From assembly GCA_027214385.1 (NCBI GenBank), contig JAPVXR010000017.1:1-64000 (forward strand): a DNA stretch of 64,000 nt. The letters run 5' to 3'. How positions within the stretch are numbered: position 1 is the stretch's first letter; the number at the start of each line of letters is the position of its first letter. This document shows, in pieces, positions 26,393 through 36,380 of the stretch. The notes beneath the pieces were generated by a model. The model did no database searches and had not been told where the DNA came from. It saw only the letters and a list, made by a program, of their open reading frames with translations. The position numbers and the translations under genes were made by a program. The DNA is from Cryomorphaceae bacterium 1068 (lineage in GTDB: Bacteria; Bacteroidota; Bacteroidia; Flavobacteriales_D; Cryomorphaceae).

Positions 26393-29300
26393 TCAAACGG
26401 AGTCTATTTCTTTCTTTTTTCTTCTGCTTTAGTATTGCTGTTTTCGGACAAAAATCGACATACATCAATTATGGATTAGAAGATGGCCTACCCCAATCTC
26501 AGGTACGAGCAATTGCCCAAGATTCATCAGGGCATTTGTGGATTGGGACAATGGCTGGCTTGAGCCGATTCGACGGGGCTGAGTTCAAAAATTTTAGCAA
26601 AGAAGATGGTCTGAATGACAATCAAATCAACTGCTTCTATCAGGGGTCTAGACTTTATGTGGGAACAACGGGAGCCTTGTGTTATGTAAAAGGTCAAAAG
26701 GTGACCAGCATCCCTTTCCCCGAAGAACTCGGGACGGCAAAAGTTCTCGATTTTGCCGAAAGTGCAAATGGCATCCTTTACATGGCTACTGCCGGCAGCG
26801 GCATTATCAGATGGGATGGGAAAGAGTTTAGTACCCTTTCTATCAATGATGGATTGCCGGATGATTATGTAAGAAGCGTTGCATATGACAAGAAGGACCA
26901 ATTGTGGATCGGAACCCGATCGGGAACCGTAATGCTGAAGTCTGCGAATGATACGATTACCCCTGCCGATACGGTCTTTTCCAATCTCAGCGTTAGTCAA
27001 ATCAAATTGGCGTCAGATGGGAAGATGGTCATCACGACTTTTGGAAACGGGGTATTCTTTGTCGAAGGGGATGAAATTGAAAATTTCACTATGGACGACG
27101 GCCTGAACACCGACTTCATCAGGTGTTTTGAGGAACTCCCTTCGGGCGAATACTGGTTTGCTTCCAGAGTAGGTTTAGCCAAACTTGAAAATGGCGGGAT
27201 AGAGACTTTCAATGAATCAAATGGTCTATCCTATGCAAACGTGAAGTCTCTCGGCGAAGACCGAGAAGGAAACTTATGGATTGGCACAGACGGTCAGGGG
27301 CTAGTGAGAAGTGCCGGTAAGGTATTTCAAACTTATTCCGTTTTGAACGGCCTCAATTCAGACCTAGTGATGTCTATAGCTGAAGGCGAAAATGGCTCCT
27401 TACTTCTTGGAACCTATGATGAAGGTATATCTATTCTCAAAGACGACACAGCGGTCAGCTATCCTTTTAACGAGCTTTTGCCATCATACACTGTCTGGTG
27501 CTTGAACAAGAGTCCTGAGGGTCTATTAGCCGGAACCTCTTCAGGGCTGTTCTTTGAAAAGAATGGCCAAGTTCAAATTTTTGATCGGCAAAATGGACTA
27601 CCGGGAAATCGAATCACATCGATTTATCGTAAAAGCGCTAAAGAGATTCTCGTGGGTACGGAAAATGGTCTCGTTTACTTGAATTCGGATTTTGAAGTAG
27701 AAGAAATTATTTCCAGCGCCGGGAAAAAGAATATGGGCGGTGTTCGAGCAATAGCCGAATACAATGGTGAGATAGTCTGTGGTACCGATATAGGCTTGGT
27801 GAGAGTGAATGGTAATAAAGCCACGATCGTTCCTGGTAGCATCCCAACAGAGGCATCTACCTATTGCATTAGTGAAGATGCTTACAGGAATTTATGGGTC
27901 GGAACTTCTGATGGTCTCTTTGTGATCACTGCTGAGGGAGATAGCCTTCGAGAGGTCAATTTCGCTAGTGGTTTCGGAGCTAAAAATGTAAACTTTCTGA
28001 CCGCTGTAACTGAGCGAAGGATGCTTATAGGAACAAATAACGGACTGTTCTCTATTGATCTTGAGAATTATCGAGAACTATCCAAAATTACAACCAAGCA
28101 CTATACTCGATTTGAAGGGCTTTCAGGATCTGAGACAAACCAAAATGCTGTTTTCAATGATGGGGCTTCGGTCTGGTTCGGAACGACTCAAGGAGTGGTT
28201 CGATTCGACATTGAAAAAGAACCAAAGCAATACGCTTCGCCTTCTGTAGAAATTTCAAATATTCAATTATTTCTGGAAGACGTTAAATGGGAAAATCTCG
28301 CCGATAGTTTTTCAACTGAGCTCGGCATACCCATTAACCCGGAACTCAAGCACAGTCAAAATTATTTGACTTTCAATTACAACGGAATCTATTTCACCAA
28401 TCCTGAGAAGATCCGCTACCGCTACATGGTAGAAGGCGTTGATGACAATTGGCTTGGCCCAACTCGAAGCCGATCAGCTACGTACGCCTACTTACCTCAC
28501 GGAGACTTTACATTCCGCGTGCAGTCATATCAAGTCGATAATCCTGAGCTGATCGCTGAAGCAGTATTTGCCCTTTCAGTAAAGCCCCCGTTTTATCTCA
28601 CACCGTGGTTTTTCCTCCTTGTGACATGCATTACCATTGGCGTTATCTACCTCATTTACTCATCTCGCCTCAAAAAAGAGAGGGAAAAACGAGAAAGGCT
28701 TCAATTGGCCTTACAAGCAAAACTGATGCAGCTAGAGTCACAATCGTTGAATTCAAGTATGAACAGACACTTCATTTTCAATGCACTTAATTCTATCCAG
28801 TATTATATCAATATGCAGGATAGAAAATCTGCTAATCGATATCTAACCAGTTTTGCCAAGCTCATTCGAAAAAATCTGGATAGTAGTCAACAAATGGACA
28901 CTAGTTTAGGAGAAGAGCTGGAACGTCTGAAACTCTATTTATCCTTAGAGCAAATGCGTTTTCAAGAGAAGTTTGATTACGAAATTGAAATTGATCCTGA
29001 GATTGATGTTGACGCGCTGACCCTTCCGGCAATGATGCTACAGCCTTTTCTGGAAAACAGTATTTGGCATGGGATCTTGCCGAGCGATACCCACGGAAAA
29101 GTTCTTATCCGAATCGTTTTAGGAGATGGCAACTATGAAATCATCATCGATGACAATGGAGTAGGAATAGATACCAGTTTGAAAAATAAATCAAGCCATC
29201 GTGAAGCTCACGTCTCTCACGGAATGGATATAACGTTAAATCGAGTAAGGCTATACCAAAACATGACAGGGCTAAGATATGAAGTTGACGGGCCTTTCGA

Positions 29301-29424
29301 GAGAAAGAATAAATCCGGAGATACAGAAGGAACCAGAGTAGTTATCCGAATACCCAAAAAATCGACCGTTCCTGAACTTAAGCAGGACCAAACTTGGAAA
29401 ATTAAAGCTGATGAAGTACTTTAG
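26389..29424 (+). CDS. Two-component sensor kinase: Reg_prop beta-propeller, Y_Y_Y and LytS-type His kinase
   Basis: 1011 residues. A signal peptide (residues 1-20) is followed by about 14 Reg_prop blades, repeated (L)WIGT-GL-R motifs (about 25-610), then a Y_Y_Y domain (about 640-735, ending at YAYLPHGDFTFRVQS). A single transmembrane segment follows at about 742-760 (LTPWFFLLVTCITIGVIYLIY), then a coiled linker and a His_kinase/HATPase core with phospho-acceptor His794 (NRHFIFNALNSIQYY) and a G-box DNGVGID. The receiver-containing regulators are separate proteins (24758, 25634), so this is not a hybrid. Senses a periplasmic ligand, unknown; related sensors in gut Bacteroides detect polysaccharides. 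Confidence 0.93.
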   Translation: MIKRSLFLSFFFCFSIAVFGQKSTYINYGLEDGLPQSQVRAIAQDSSGHLWIGTMAGLSRFDGAEFKNFSKEDGLNDNQINCFYQGSRLYVGTTGALCYVKGQKVTSIPFPEELGTAKVLDFAESANGILYMATAGSGIIRWDGKEFSTLSINDGLPDDYVRSVAYDKKDQLWIGTRSGTVMLKSANDTITPADTVFSNLSVSQIKLASDGKMVITTFGNGVFFVEGDEIENFTMDDGLNTDFIRCFEELPSGEYWFASRVGLAKLENGGIETFNESNGLSYANVKSLGEDREGNLWIGTDGQGLVRSAGKVFQTYSVLNGLNSDLVMSIAEGENGSLLLGTYDEGISILKDDTAVSYPFNELLPSYTVWCLNKSPEGLLAGTSSGLFFEKNGQVQIFDRQNGLPGNRITSIYRKSAKEILVGTENGLVYLNSDFEVEEIISSAGKKNMGGVRAIAEYNGEIVCGTDIGLVRVNGNKATIVPGSIPTEASTYCISEDAYRNLWVGTSDGLFVITAEGDSLREVNFASGFGAKNVNFLTAVTERRMLIGTNNGLFSIDLENYRELSKITTKHYTRFEGLSGSETNQNAVFNDGASVWFGTTQGVVRFDIEKEPKQYASPSVEISNIQLFLEDVKWENLADSFSTELGIPINPELKHSQNYLTFNYNGIYFTNPEKIRYRYMVEGVDDNWLGPTRSRSATYAYLPHGDFTFRVQSYQVDNPELIAEAVFALSVKPPFYLTPWFFLLVTCITIGVIYLIYSSRLKKEREKRERLQLALQAKLMQLESQSLNSSMNRHFIFNALNSIQYYINMQDRKSANRYLTSFAKLIRKNLDSSQQMDTSLGEELERLKLYLSLEQMRFQEKFDYEIEIDPEIDVDALTLPAMMLQPFLENSIWHGILPSDTHGKVLIRIVLGDGNYEIIIDDNGVGIDTSLKNKSSHREAHVSHGMDITLNRVRLYQNMTGLRYEVDGPFERKNKSGDTEGTRVVIRIPKKSTVPELKQDQTWKIKADEVL

Positions 29425-29434
29425 TTAATCAGAA

Positions 29435-29677
29435 ATGCGATTTTTCAAGTACATAACGCTTTTTTTCTGCCTCACTTTGGTCTTTAGTTGCACCAAACCT
29501 GAGGATGAATCTCCTCAGAGCATTGTTCCATCTTCAGTTACAGATGCGCCTTTCCGCGATTTTGAAAATGGAGCTCAAGATATTCTTTCTGAAGAAGATG
29601 AAGAGCCAACACCTCTTCTCATCAATGATGATGGAGATGATGAGTCAGGACCTTCGGACGGAAGAAATCCTAAATAA
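29435..29677 (+). CDS. Small acidic lipoprotein, unknown
   Basis: 80 residues: a lipoprotein signal with lipobox LVFSC (Cys19), then a Glu/Asp/Pro-rich, presumably disordered, tail ending in SGPSDGRNPK. It starts 10 bases after the kinase stop and is followed by a terminator, so it is the last gene of the LytTR/kinase unit. No family recognised. It could be a ligand-proximal accessory lipoprotein of the sensor; this is inference from position. Confidence 0.75.
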   Translation: MRFFKYITLFFCLTLVFSCTKPEDESPQSIVPSSVTDAPFRDFENGAQDILSEEDEEPTPLLINDDGDDESGPSDGRNPK

Positions 29678-29702
29678 ATTAGTTTCGACCGTTCATTGTT
29701 TG

Positions 29703-29730
29703 AGGTTCACTTTATCGGTGAGCCTTTTTT
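29703..29730 (+). terminator. Rho-independent terminator of the LytTR/kinase unit
   Basis: AGGTTCAC/GTGAGCCT forms an 8-bp stem with one G-T wobble and a 7-base loop, followed by a run of six T residues. It lies 25 bases past the lipoprotein stop. Confidence 0.85.
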
Positions 29731-29764
29731 ATTTTGATCTCAATCCACCACCTAGTGAATTGAT

Positions 29765-31309
29765 ATGTCAAATAAAGCCTCAAATCAAGTACACGAATTA
29801 ATCCATTCCATGGCTCCTGCCGAAAAGCGCTATTTCAAGCTTTACGCTGAGCGCCATTCCGGGAATTCGAAAAACAACTACCACATCCTCTTCCAAGCTA
29901 TCGAGAATCAAACAGAATATGATGAAACATTGATTCTCGAACAATTCAAAGGTAACCCCTTCGTAAAACACTTCTCAATTGCTAAGAATAGGCTGTATCA
30001 TCAAATTCTCAGATCTCTGGATGCCTATTATGCTGAAAGTTCTGTAGAGGCAGAGCTTCAACGATACCTGCACTATGTCGAAATTCTATTTCAAAAAACA
30101 CTCTACAACCAGTGCTCCCGCGTTTTAGCCACAGCGGAAAAAATCGCTGAGAAGTATGAAAAGCAAATTGTCCAGCTTCGCATTATCAAATGGAAAAAGA
30201 AACTGATAGAAGTTCGACACCACGAAGAAAAGTGTCCTGAATTGTACAATAACCAAAATAAATTATTGTCCGAATTGTCATTGGGAAATGAGCTTTGGAA
30301 AATAAAGGCGGCTGTTTTTGAAGAACTCTTCAGGATGGGGCAAGCAAGAAGTCCTGAAATGGCTGAAAGCAGTGCACCCGATCTTAAGACGTTGAGTAAA
30401 TTCAAGCGGAAATCAGAAGCGTTCGACACCAATCACCTCATCTACCACACAGAAAGTGCCATCTATTTCCGGACAGGCGATTATGAAAGATGTAAAAATG
30501 CGCTTCTGCATAATCTAGCACTGATTGAGGAACACCTTCACCTGATTGCGGAGGAGCCAATTCTGTATCACTCTGTGCTTACCAATCTAATCTATGTTTC
30601 AGCTAAGCTCAATCATTTCGATGATGTTAAACGATTTCTTGAAGAAAGCAGGGCGCTACCTGAAAAATTGAAAATCACTCCCACTGAACATATCGAATAC
30701 CGAATATTCTCAGATAGTTATGAATTGGAGTTGGCCATATGCAACCTATCAGGAAATACTTCAAGAGGAAAAGAATTGGTGGAAATAATTCCGCCGATGC
30801 TTGACAGGTGGCAGTACAAGCACGGTGATGTGAAGCGTGCATCTTTTTTGCACGGCCTCTCCGTCATGTTTTTTACTTTGGGATCGATCGCAGATGCGCT
30901 CAAATGGAACAATGAATTGCTAAATACAATCAGCATTAAAAAAGCCGAAGATTCCTTTTGCTTCGGGCAAATGTTTCATACTGTACTGCACTTCGAGCTA
31001 GGGAACAAGGATCTCTTATCCGGTATCATCAAAAGCCTCACGAGATATCTCGATACTCGAGAGCGGCGGTACAAATTTGAAGAGCACTTCCTCAAACTGG
31101 CTAAGAATCTCGAAAAGCATAATTCCGAATCAACCGAAGCAGAATGCTTTGAAACTTTTGTAGAGAGCATTAAGCCCCTTGAAAATGAAAATTATGAAAA
31201 GATCGCATTTGAATACTTTGACTTCATTGCCTGGGCGGAAAGTCATATTTCAAAAGTTCCCTTTCAAGAAACGGTTAGAGCAAGGGTGGAATTAAAGAAT
31301 GTTTTATGA
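29765..31309 (+). CDS. Helical-repeat (TPR-like) cytoplasmic protein, unknown
   Basis: 514 residues, nearly all alpha-helical by reading, with TPR-like segments (for example YFRTGDYERCKNALLHNLALIEEH and FTLGSIADALKWNNELLNTI). The N-terminal MAPAEKRYFKLYAERH signature is one I associate with a conserved Bacteroidota hypothetical family; no function is known. No signal peptide or transmembrane segment is visible. It follows the terminator of the signalling unit and converges on thiL with a 6-base overlap, so it needs its own promoter, which I do not see clearly. Confidence 0.8.
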   Translation: MSNKASNQVHELIHSMAPAEKRYFKLYAERHSGNSKNNYHILFQAIENQTEYDETLILEQFKGNPFVKHFSIAKNRLYHQILRSLDAYYAESSVEAELQRYLHYVEILFQKTLYNQCSRVLATAEKIAEKYEKQIVQLRIIKWKKKLIEVRHHEEKCPELYNNQNKLLSELSLGNELWKIKAAVFEELFRMGQARSPEMAESSAPDLKTLSKFKRKSEAFDTNHLIYHTESAIYFRTGDYERCKNALLHNLALIEEHLHLIAEEPILYHSVLTNLIYVSAKLNHFDDVKRFLEESRALPEKLKITPTEHIEYRIFSDSYELELAICNLSGNTSRGKELVEIIPPMLDRWQYKHGDVKRASFLHGLSVMFFTLGSIADALKWNNELLNTISIKKAEDSFCFGQMFHTVLHFELGNKDLLSGIIKSLTRYLDTRERRYKFEEHFLKLAKNLEKHNSESTEAECFETFVESIKPLENENYEKIAFEYFDFIAWAESHISKVPFQETVRARVELKNVL

Positions 31310-32338
31310 GTCTTTATTCAAAAAAGCATCCCACCCCTGAGCAGTTAGCTCAACAGCCTGTCCTTCTTTGGTCACGAGTTGGGCAGATCCACCTTCGGTC
31401 ATATGGCCAATGAACGTGAAATTCGGATTCCCTTTCAATTTGTCATAATCACCCTGCTTTATCGTAAAGAGAAGCTCGTAGTCCTCTCCTCCGTTCAGTG
31501 CACAAGTGGTGGGGTCTAGATTAAAATCTTCAGCAGCTGTCATAACGGTTGGGTCAATCGGAATCTTTTCACCAAAAAGTGAGCAGCCAACACTAGAACT
31601 CTTGCAAAGATGAAGAATCTCGGAGGCCAAGCCATCTGACACATCAATCATTGAAGTTGGCAAGACGTTCAATTTCTCCAAAAGTTCCACAATATCTTTC
31701 CGAGCTTCGGGCTTGAGCTGTCTCTCCAAAATGTAATCGTATCCACTCAAATCGGGCTGAATATTCGGATCGGACTTATAAACTGCTTTCTCTCGTTCCA
31801 AAACCTGCAAGCCCATATAGGCCGCGCCCAAATCGCCTGTAACAACGAGCAATTCCTTGTCCTTGGCGCCGTCGCGATACACTACGTTCTCCTTTTGAGC
31901 TCGACCAATTGCGGTGATGCTGATCATCAAGCCACCTTTCGAGCTGACCGTATCTCCTCCTACGAGGTCGACTCCATAAATATTGCAAGCAAGCAAGAAG
32001 CCCGAATAGAGCTCCTCGATGGCTTCTAACGAAAACCGATTGCTCAAAGCCAGGTTTACTGTCATCTGCTCCACTGTTCCATTCATAGCATAGACATCAG
32101 AAAAGTTGGCAACAGCCGCCTTATATCCCAAATGCTTTAAAGGAACATAGCTTAAGTCAAAGTGAATGCCCTCCACTAGCATATCGGTTGTGACCAACTT
32201 CACATGATCTCCCGCATCAATTACTGCGGCATCGTCCCCTATTCCCTTAAGTGTAGAGGGGTGAGAAACTTCAACGTGCTTAGATAAATGGTCGATTAAA
32301 CCAAATTCTCCCAAGTCTGCCAGTTCTGTTCTTTCCAT
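31304..32338 (-). CDS. thiL: Thiamine-monophosphate kinase
   Basis: 344 residues of the AIR-synthase-related ThiL family. Visible motifs are GIGDDAAVID near the N-terminus, TTDMLVEGIHFDL, VGGDTVSSKGGL, a VTGDLGAAYMGL-like segment and MIDVSDGLASEILHLCKSS and GGEDYELLFT. Catalyses ATP-dependent phosphorylation of thiamine phosphate to thiamine diphosphate. The start at 32338 (MERTELADLG) is chosen over an in-frame ATG eight codons upstream, since the N-terminal ERTEL-LG motif is conserved. The minus-strand sequence CAAAGATA at 32360-32367, read as TATCTTTG, is a possible -7 element. Confidence 0.95.
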   Translation of the reverse strand: MERTELADLGEFGLIDHLSKHVEVSHPSTLKGIGDDAAVIDAGDHVKLVTTDMLVEGIHFDLSYVPLKHLGYKAAVANFSDVYAMNGTVEQMTVNLALSNRFSLEAIEELYSGFLLACNIYGVDLVGGDTVSSKGGLMISITAIGRAQKENVVYRDGAKDKELLVVTGDLGAAYMGLQVLEREKAVYKSDPNIQPDLSGYDYILERQLKPEARKDIVELLEKLNVLPTSMIDVSDGLASEILHLCKSSSVGCSLFGEKIPIDPTVMTAAEDFNLDPTTCALNGGEDYELLFTIKQGDYDKLKGNPNFTFIGHMTEGGSAQLVTKEGQAVELTAQGWDAFLNKDS

Positions 32339-32429
32339 AATAATGCCATTTGAGGGCCGCAAAGATAGAGGTTCAAAATGTCTTGAAAGAATTTGTCAAT
32401 GACCATATCAAGAAACTGGTGATGATTCA

Positions 32430-32461
32430 TTTGTATACACGAGACTTGTTCGGTATTTTTG
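32430..32461 (+). promoter_or_regulatory. Promoter of the suf operon
   Basis: TTTG (32430-32433), a 20-base spacer and TATTTTTG (32454-32461) match the Bacteroidota -33/-7 consensus well. The start site would fall at about 32467, giving a leader of about 88 bases before the first suf gene at 32555, containing the inverted repeat at 32471-32499. Confidence 0.7.
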
Positions 32462-32470
32462 CAGAGTGAT

Positions 32471-32499
32471 TGGTTATTTATAATTGTTCTAAATAACCA
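32471..32499 (+). promoter_or_regulatory. Perfect 10-bp inverted repeat in the suf leader
   Basis: TGGTTATTTA (32471-32480) and TAAATAACCA (32490-32499) are exact reverse complements separated by 9 bases. It sits just downstream of the predicted start site. Candidate operator for a dimeric iron- or Fe-S-responsive repressor, or an RNA hairpin. It does not match a classical Fur box or the E. coli IscR site that I know. Confidence 0.6.
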
Positions 32500-32554
32500 T
32501 TCTGATTTATCAACATTTGGAAGCAGAAACTGTTAGACACTTGAATTTAAGCTT

Positions 32555-32881
32555 ATGATCAAAGTACGAGAAAGTGCTAAAGCTGAAGTACAAAGGCTCT
32601 TGTCCGAAAGCGGTGCAGGAGAGCAAGCTTTTATACGCGTCGGTGTAAAAGGAGGTGGATGCAGCGGATTAATGTATGACCTGGATTTCGACACAGAAAA
32701 GCAAGAGGGGGATAAAGAGTTTGAAGACAACGGTATTAAGATAGTAGTGGATAAGAAAAGCTACCTCTATTTGATAGGAACCGAATTGGATTACTCCGGA
32801 GGTCTGAATGGTAAGGGATTCTCCTTTGTCAATCCCAATGCAAATCGCACTTGTGGCTGCGGCGAAAGCTTTTCAATTTAA
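32555..32881 (+). CDS. sufA: A-type Fe-S carrier (SufA/IscA family)
   Basis: 108 residues, a HesB/IscA-type protein with the three conserved Fe-S-binding cysteines: Cys36 (GGCSG), Cys100 and Cys102 (TCGCGESF). Delivers or stores assembled clusters. First gene of the suf operon, 12 bases before sufB, downstream of a good promoter and an inverted repeat. Start is ATG at 32555. ErpA-like function is also possible for A-type proteins; operon position favours SufA. Confidence 0.94.
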   Translation: MIKVRESAKAEVQRLLSESGAGEQAFIRVGVKGGGCSGLMYDLDFDTEKQEGDKEFEDNGIKIVVDKKSYLYLIGTELDYSGGLNGKGFSFVNPNANRTCGCGESFSI

Positions 32882-32893
32882 GAAAAACATACC

Positions 32894-34339
32894 ATGGCAG
32901 TAGACGAAAATGAAATAATCGATGAGGTAACGAAAGCCCCTTACAAATATGGGTTTACGACCAACATCGCATCTGATAAAGCACCTCTGGGAATCAATGA
33001 AGATATCATTCGACTGATTTCCATGAAGAAGAAAGAGCCTCAATGGATGCTCGATTTCCGACTTGAGTCTTACCGAAAATGGACGGAAATGACAGAGCCC
33101 GAATGGGCCCATGTTCATTACGAAAAGCCGGACTTTCAAGCCATACATTATTATGCAGCTCCACAGCCGAAGAAAAAGCTGGACAGTTTAGACGAGGTTG
33201 ACCCTGAATTACTCGATACATTCAAGAAATTGGGCATCTCCGTTGACGAGCAAAAGAGGTTGACAGGGGTGGCGATCGACGTGGTTATGGACAGTGTTTC
33301 CGTTGCCACTACTTTTAAAGAAAAACTAGCTGAGTTGGGAATTATCTTCTGCTCATTCAGTGAGGCAGTACAAAATCACCCTGAGTTAGTAAAAAAGTAC
33401 GTCGGCTCGGTTGTACCCAAATCCGACAATTTTTACGCAGCTCTGAACAGCGCCGTTTTTACTGATGGTTCTTTCGCCTACATCCCTCCAGGGGTGCGAT
33501 GTCCGATGGAATTGTCCACTTATTTCCGAATCAATGAAGCAAACACTGGTCAGTTTGAGAGAACGCTGGTAATAGCCGACAAGGGAAGTTATGTAAGCTA
33601 CCTCGAAGGCTGCACGGCTCCGATGCGCGACGAAAACCAACTTCACGCTGCGGTAGTAGAATTAATTGCTCTAGACGATGCGGAAATCAAATACTCTACG
33701 GTCCAAAACTGGTATCCCGGTGATGACAAGGGAAAAGGTGGTATTTACAATTTCGTGACGAAAAGAGGCCTTTGCGAAACCAACGCTAAAATCTCTTGGA
33801 CGCAGGTTGAAACAGGATCTGCCGTTACTTGGAAATATCCTTCGTGTATTCTAAAAGGAGACAATGCAGTCGGAGAGTTTTATTCTGTTGCGGTTACGAA
33901 CAATTACCAGCAAGCCGATACGGGAACCAAGATGATCCACATCGGTAAAAACACTAAAAGCACGATTATCTCAAAGGGTATCTCGGCAGGGAAATCTCAA
34001 AACTCTTACCGAGGATTGGTGAAGATCAATAAGAGCGCAGAGAATGCGCGAAACTTTTCCCAATGCGACTCTCTTCTGATGGGCGACCGCTGTGGAGCGC
34101 ACACTTTCCCTTACATCGAAACATCGAATAGCTCGGCAAAAGTTGAGCATGAAGCTACGACTTCCAAAATCGGAGAAGATCAGATTTTTTATTGTCTGCA
34201 AAGAGGTATCAGTGAGGAGAAGGCGATCAGCCTGATCGTAAACGGATACGCCAAAGACGTTCTCAATAAACTTCCTATGGAATTCGCCGTGGAAGCCCAA
34301 AAATTACTCGCCATTTCGCTTGAAGGAAGCGTCGGATAA
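32894..34339 (+). CDS. sufB: Fe-S cluster assembly scaffold SufB
   Basis: 481 residues, the normal SufB length. It has the conserved beta-helix with repeated SufBD signatures ([29 protein letters not shown], split by domain, then [23 protein letters not shown]) and the Cys-rich [29 protein letters not shown] stretch in the core. Forms SufBC2D, on which the cluster is assembled from SufE/SufS persulfide. The gap to sufC is 18 bases. Confidence 0.97.
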   Translation: MAVDENEIIDEVTKAPYKYGFTTNIASDKAPLGINEDIIRLISMKKKEPQWMLDFRLESYRKWTEMTEPEWAHVHYEKPDFQAIHYYAAPQPKKKLDSLDEVDPELLDTFKKLGISVDEQKRLTGVAIDVVMDSVSVATTFKEKLAELGIIFCSFSEAVQNHPELVKKYVGSVVPKSDNFYAALNSAVFTDGSFAYIPPGVRCPMELSTYFRINEANTGQFERTLVIADKGSYVSYLEGCTAPMRDENQLHAAVVELIALDDAEIKYSTVQNWYPGDDKGKGGIYNFVTKRGLCETNAKISWTQVETGSAVTWKYPSCILKGDNAVGEFYSVAVTNNYQQADTGTKMIHIGKNTKSTIISKGISAGKSQNSYRGLVKINKSAENARNFSQCDSLLMGDRCGAHTFPYIETSNSSAKVEHEATTSKIGEDQIFYCLQRGISEEKAISLIVNGYAKDVLNKLPMEFAVEAQKLLAISLEGSVG

Positions 34340-34357
34340 AAAAAGAATCACAAGAAA

Positions 34358-35119
34358 ATGCTCAATATAAAAGACATACACGCCTCGATTGAAGGCAAAG
34401 AAATACTGAAAGGACTCAGCTTAGAAGTAAAGCCAGGAGAGGTACACGCCATCATGGGGCCAAACGGCTCGGGCAAAAGTACCTTAGCATCTGTCCTTGC
34501 AGGAAATGAAGACTTCGAAGTTACTTCAGGTTCGGTTGATTTCTTAGGTAATGACTTACTTGATATGGGTCCTGACGAACGCTCCCATGCGGGAGTGTTC
34601 TTAGCCTTTCAATATCCTGTAGAAATCCCCGGAGTTAGCAATATCAACTTTTTAAAGGCTGCTATCAATGAGCGCCAGGAAGCACTTGGTGAAGAACCTA
34701 TTTCAGCGAAGGACTTCCTCCAAAGAGTACGAGAAAAAGCAAAACTGGTAGAGTTGGACAACAAACTCACCAACCGATCAGTCAACGAAGGCTTTTCAGG
34801 AGGAGAGAAAAAACGAAACGAAATCTTTCAAATGGCGATGCTCGAACCCAAACTGGCTATCCTGGATGAGACAGACAGTGGACTTGATATCGATGCATTG
34901 AGAATCGTGGCTAATGGAGTAAATCAACTTCGCGCCAAAGATCGTTCGTTCGTGGTAGTAACCCATTACCAGCGTCTCTTGGATTATATCGTACCCGATT
35001 TTGTTCACGTGCTTTACAATGGAAAAATTGTAAAAACAGGAGGCAAAGAACTCGCGCTAGAACTTGAAGAAAAAGGTTACGATTGGATTAAAAAAGAAGC
35101 TGACGCAGTAACTGCTTAA
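34358..35119 (+). CDS. sufC: Fe-S assembly ATPase SufC
   Basis: 253 residues, an ABC-type ATPase. Walker [10 protein letters not shown] at 34-42, Q-loop FQYPVEIPG, signature [11 protein letters not shown] and Walker [17 protein letters not shown]. This is the typical SufC, with the short 'AFQYP-IPGV' segment that contacts SufB/SufD. Followed 2 bases later by sufD. Confidence 0.97.
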   Translation: MLNIKDIHASIEGKEILKGLSLEVKPGEVHAIMGPNGSGKSTLASVLAGNEDFEVTSGSVDFLGNDLLDMGPDERSHAGVFLAFQYPVEIPGVSNINFLKAAINERQEALGEEPISAKDFLQRVREKAKLVELDNKLTNRSVNEGFSGGEKKRNEIFQMAMLEPKLAILDETDSGLDIDALRIVANGVNQLRAKDRSFVVVTHYQRLLDYIVPDFVHVLYNGKIVKTGGKELALELEEKGYDWIKKEADAVTA

Positions 35120-35121
35120 CT

Positions 35122-36378
35122 ATGGAATTAGCAAAAGAGATGACTAAAGAACAAGCAGTACTGGATTCCATGAAGAGTTCATACAAACATGCTGTTCCCG
35201 AATCTTTCGGCTCCTTAAGCAGCAATAGCGCACGAAACCTTGAATCTCTCCAATTTCCAACCACAAAGCTGGAATATTGGAAATACACAAGAACGGGACA
35301 GATCGCGAATAAGGAATGGAAATTCGGCGGACTCGAAAACGTCGACATCCCCGAAAACTTACCTGTATCAAAACACCGAATGGTTTTTGTAAACGGTCAA
35401 TTCGACGAAAAACGATCATCACTTCCTCAAGTGGAGGGCTTGACGATTTTACCTTTCTCCAAATCGAGTGTTGCTTCAACAATCGCTCAAGCAGAAGAGG
35501 ATATTTTCAGAGCTTGGAATACCGCTATGCCGCAAGATGGTTACCACATTACTGTATCTAAAAACAAGGCGATAGAGGATACTTTGCAGATTGTATTTCT
35601 CTACTCGGGTCAAAATACCATCTCGCAGCCGCGCTCATTTGTTGAGTTGGCGGAGAATTCGGAGTTAAAGATTTCCGAGTTTCACATTCACTCGGCAGGC
35701 AGTATGGCTTTCGCCAATGTGCACTCTGAAGCCGTTGTGGGCGATAATGCACACCTCAAGATTGACGTGGTGCAGCACGGTTCCGAAAAGGGATTTCATC
35801 TGCAAGAGACCTACGGCGAACAAGGGAAGAATTGCACTTACATGCAAAACACGTTTACCTTGAGTGGAAACTGGACGAGAAACAACTCGACCATTCGACT
35901 CACAGATGAACACAGCGAGTGCAATCTGAATGGATTCTACATTCCGAATTTGAAGGAGCACGTCGATAACCATACGATCATCGACCACGAGAAACCAAAC
36001 TGTGAGTCGCACGAGCTATACCGCGGAGTGCTATTGGACAAATCCACCGGCGTTTTCAACGGGAAGGTTTTCGTGAGGCAAGACGCCCAAAAAACCAACG
36101 CATTCCAAAGCAATGGAAACATCATTGTGTCAGATACGGCCACGATGAACTCGAAGCCCGAACTGGAAATCTATGCGGACGACGTGAAGTGCAGCCACGG
36201 TAGCACCACGGGTCAGCTAGACGAGGATGCGATGTTTTATCTGATGGCTCGCGGTTTGTCGAAAGAGAGTTCACGAAAACTTCTGATCAATGCCTTCGCC
36301 GAAGATGTTTTGGAGAAGCTTGTGAATGAAGACCTGAGAGAGATAATAGAAGATACGATACACACAAAACTGGCTTAA
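35122..36378 (+). CDS. sufD: Fe-S cluster assembly protein SufD
   Basis: 418 residues. SufD beta-helix fold with an N-terminal helical region and the C-terminal HGSTTGQLDEDAMFYLMARGL core that dimerises with SufB. The gaps to sufC and sufS are 2 bases each. It helps iron acquisition in SufBCD; it lacks the cysteine-rich core of SufB, as expected. Confidence 0.95.
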   Translation: MELAKEMTKEQAVLDSMKSSYKHAVPESFGSLSSNSARNLESLQFPTTKLEYWKYTRTGQIANKEWKFGGLENVDIPENLPVSKHRMVFVNGQFDEKRSSLPQVEGLTILPFSKSSVASTIAQAEEDIFRAWNTAMPQDGYHITVSKNKAIEDTLQIVFLYSGQNTISQPRSFVELAENSELKISEFHIHSAGSMAFANVHSEAVVGDNAHLKIDVVQHGSEKGFHLQETYGEQGKNCTYMQNTFTLSGNWTRNNSTIRLTDEHSECNLNGFYIPNLKEHVDNHTIIDHEKPNCESHELYRGVLLDKSTGVFNGKVFVRQDAQKTNAFQSNGNIIVSDTATMNSKPELEIYADDVKCSHGSTTGQLDEDAMFYLMARGLSKESSRKLLINAFAEDVLEKLVNEDLREIIEDTIHTKLA

Positions 36379-36380
36379 CT

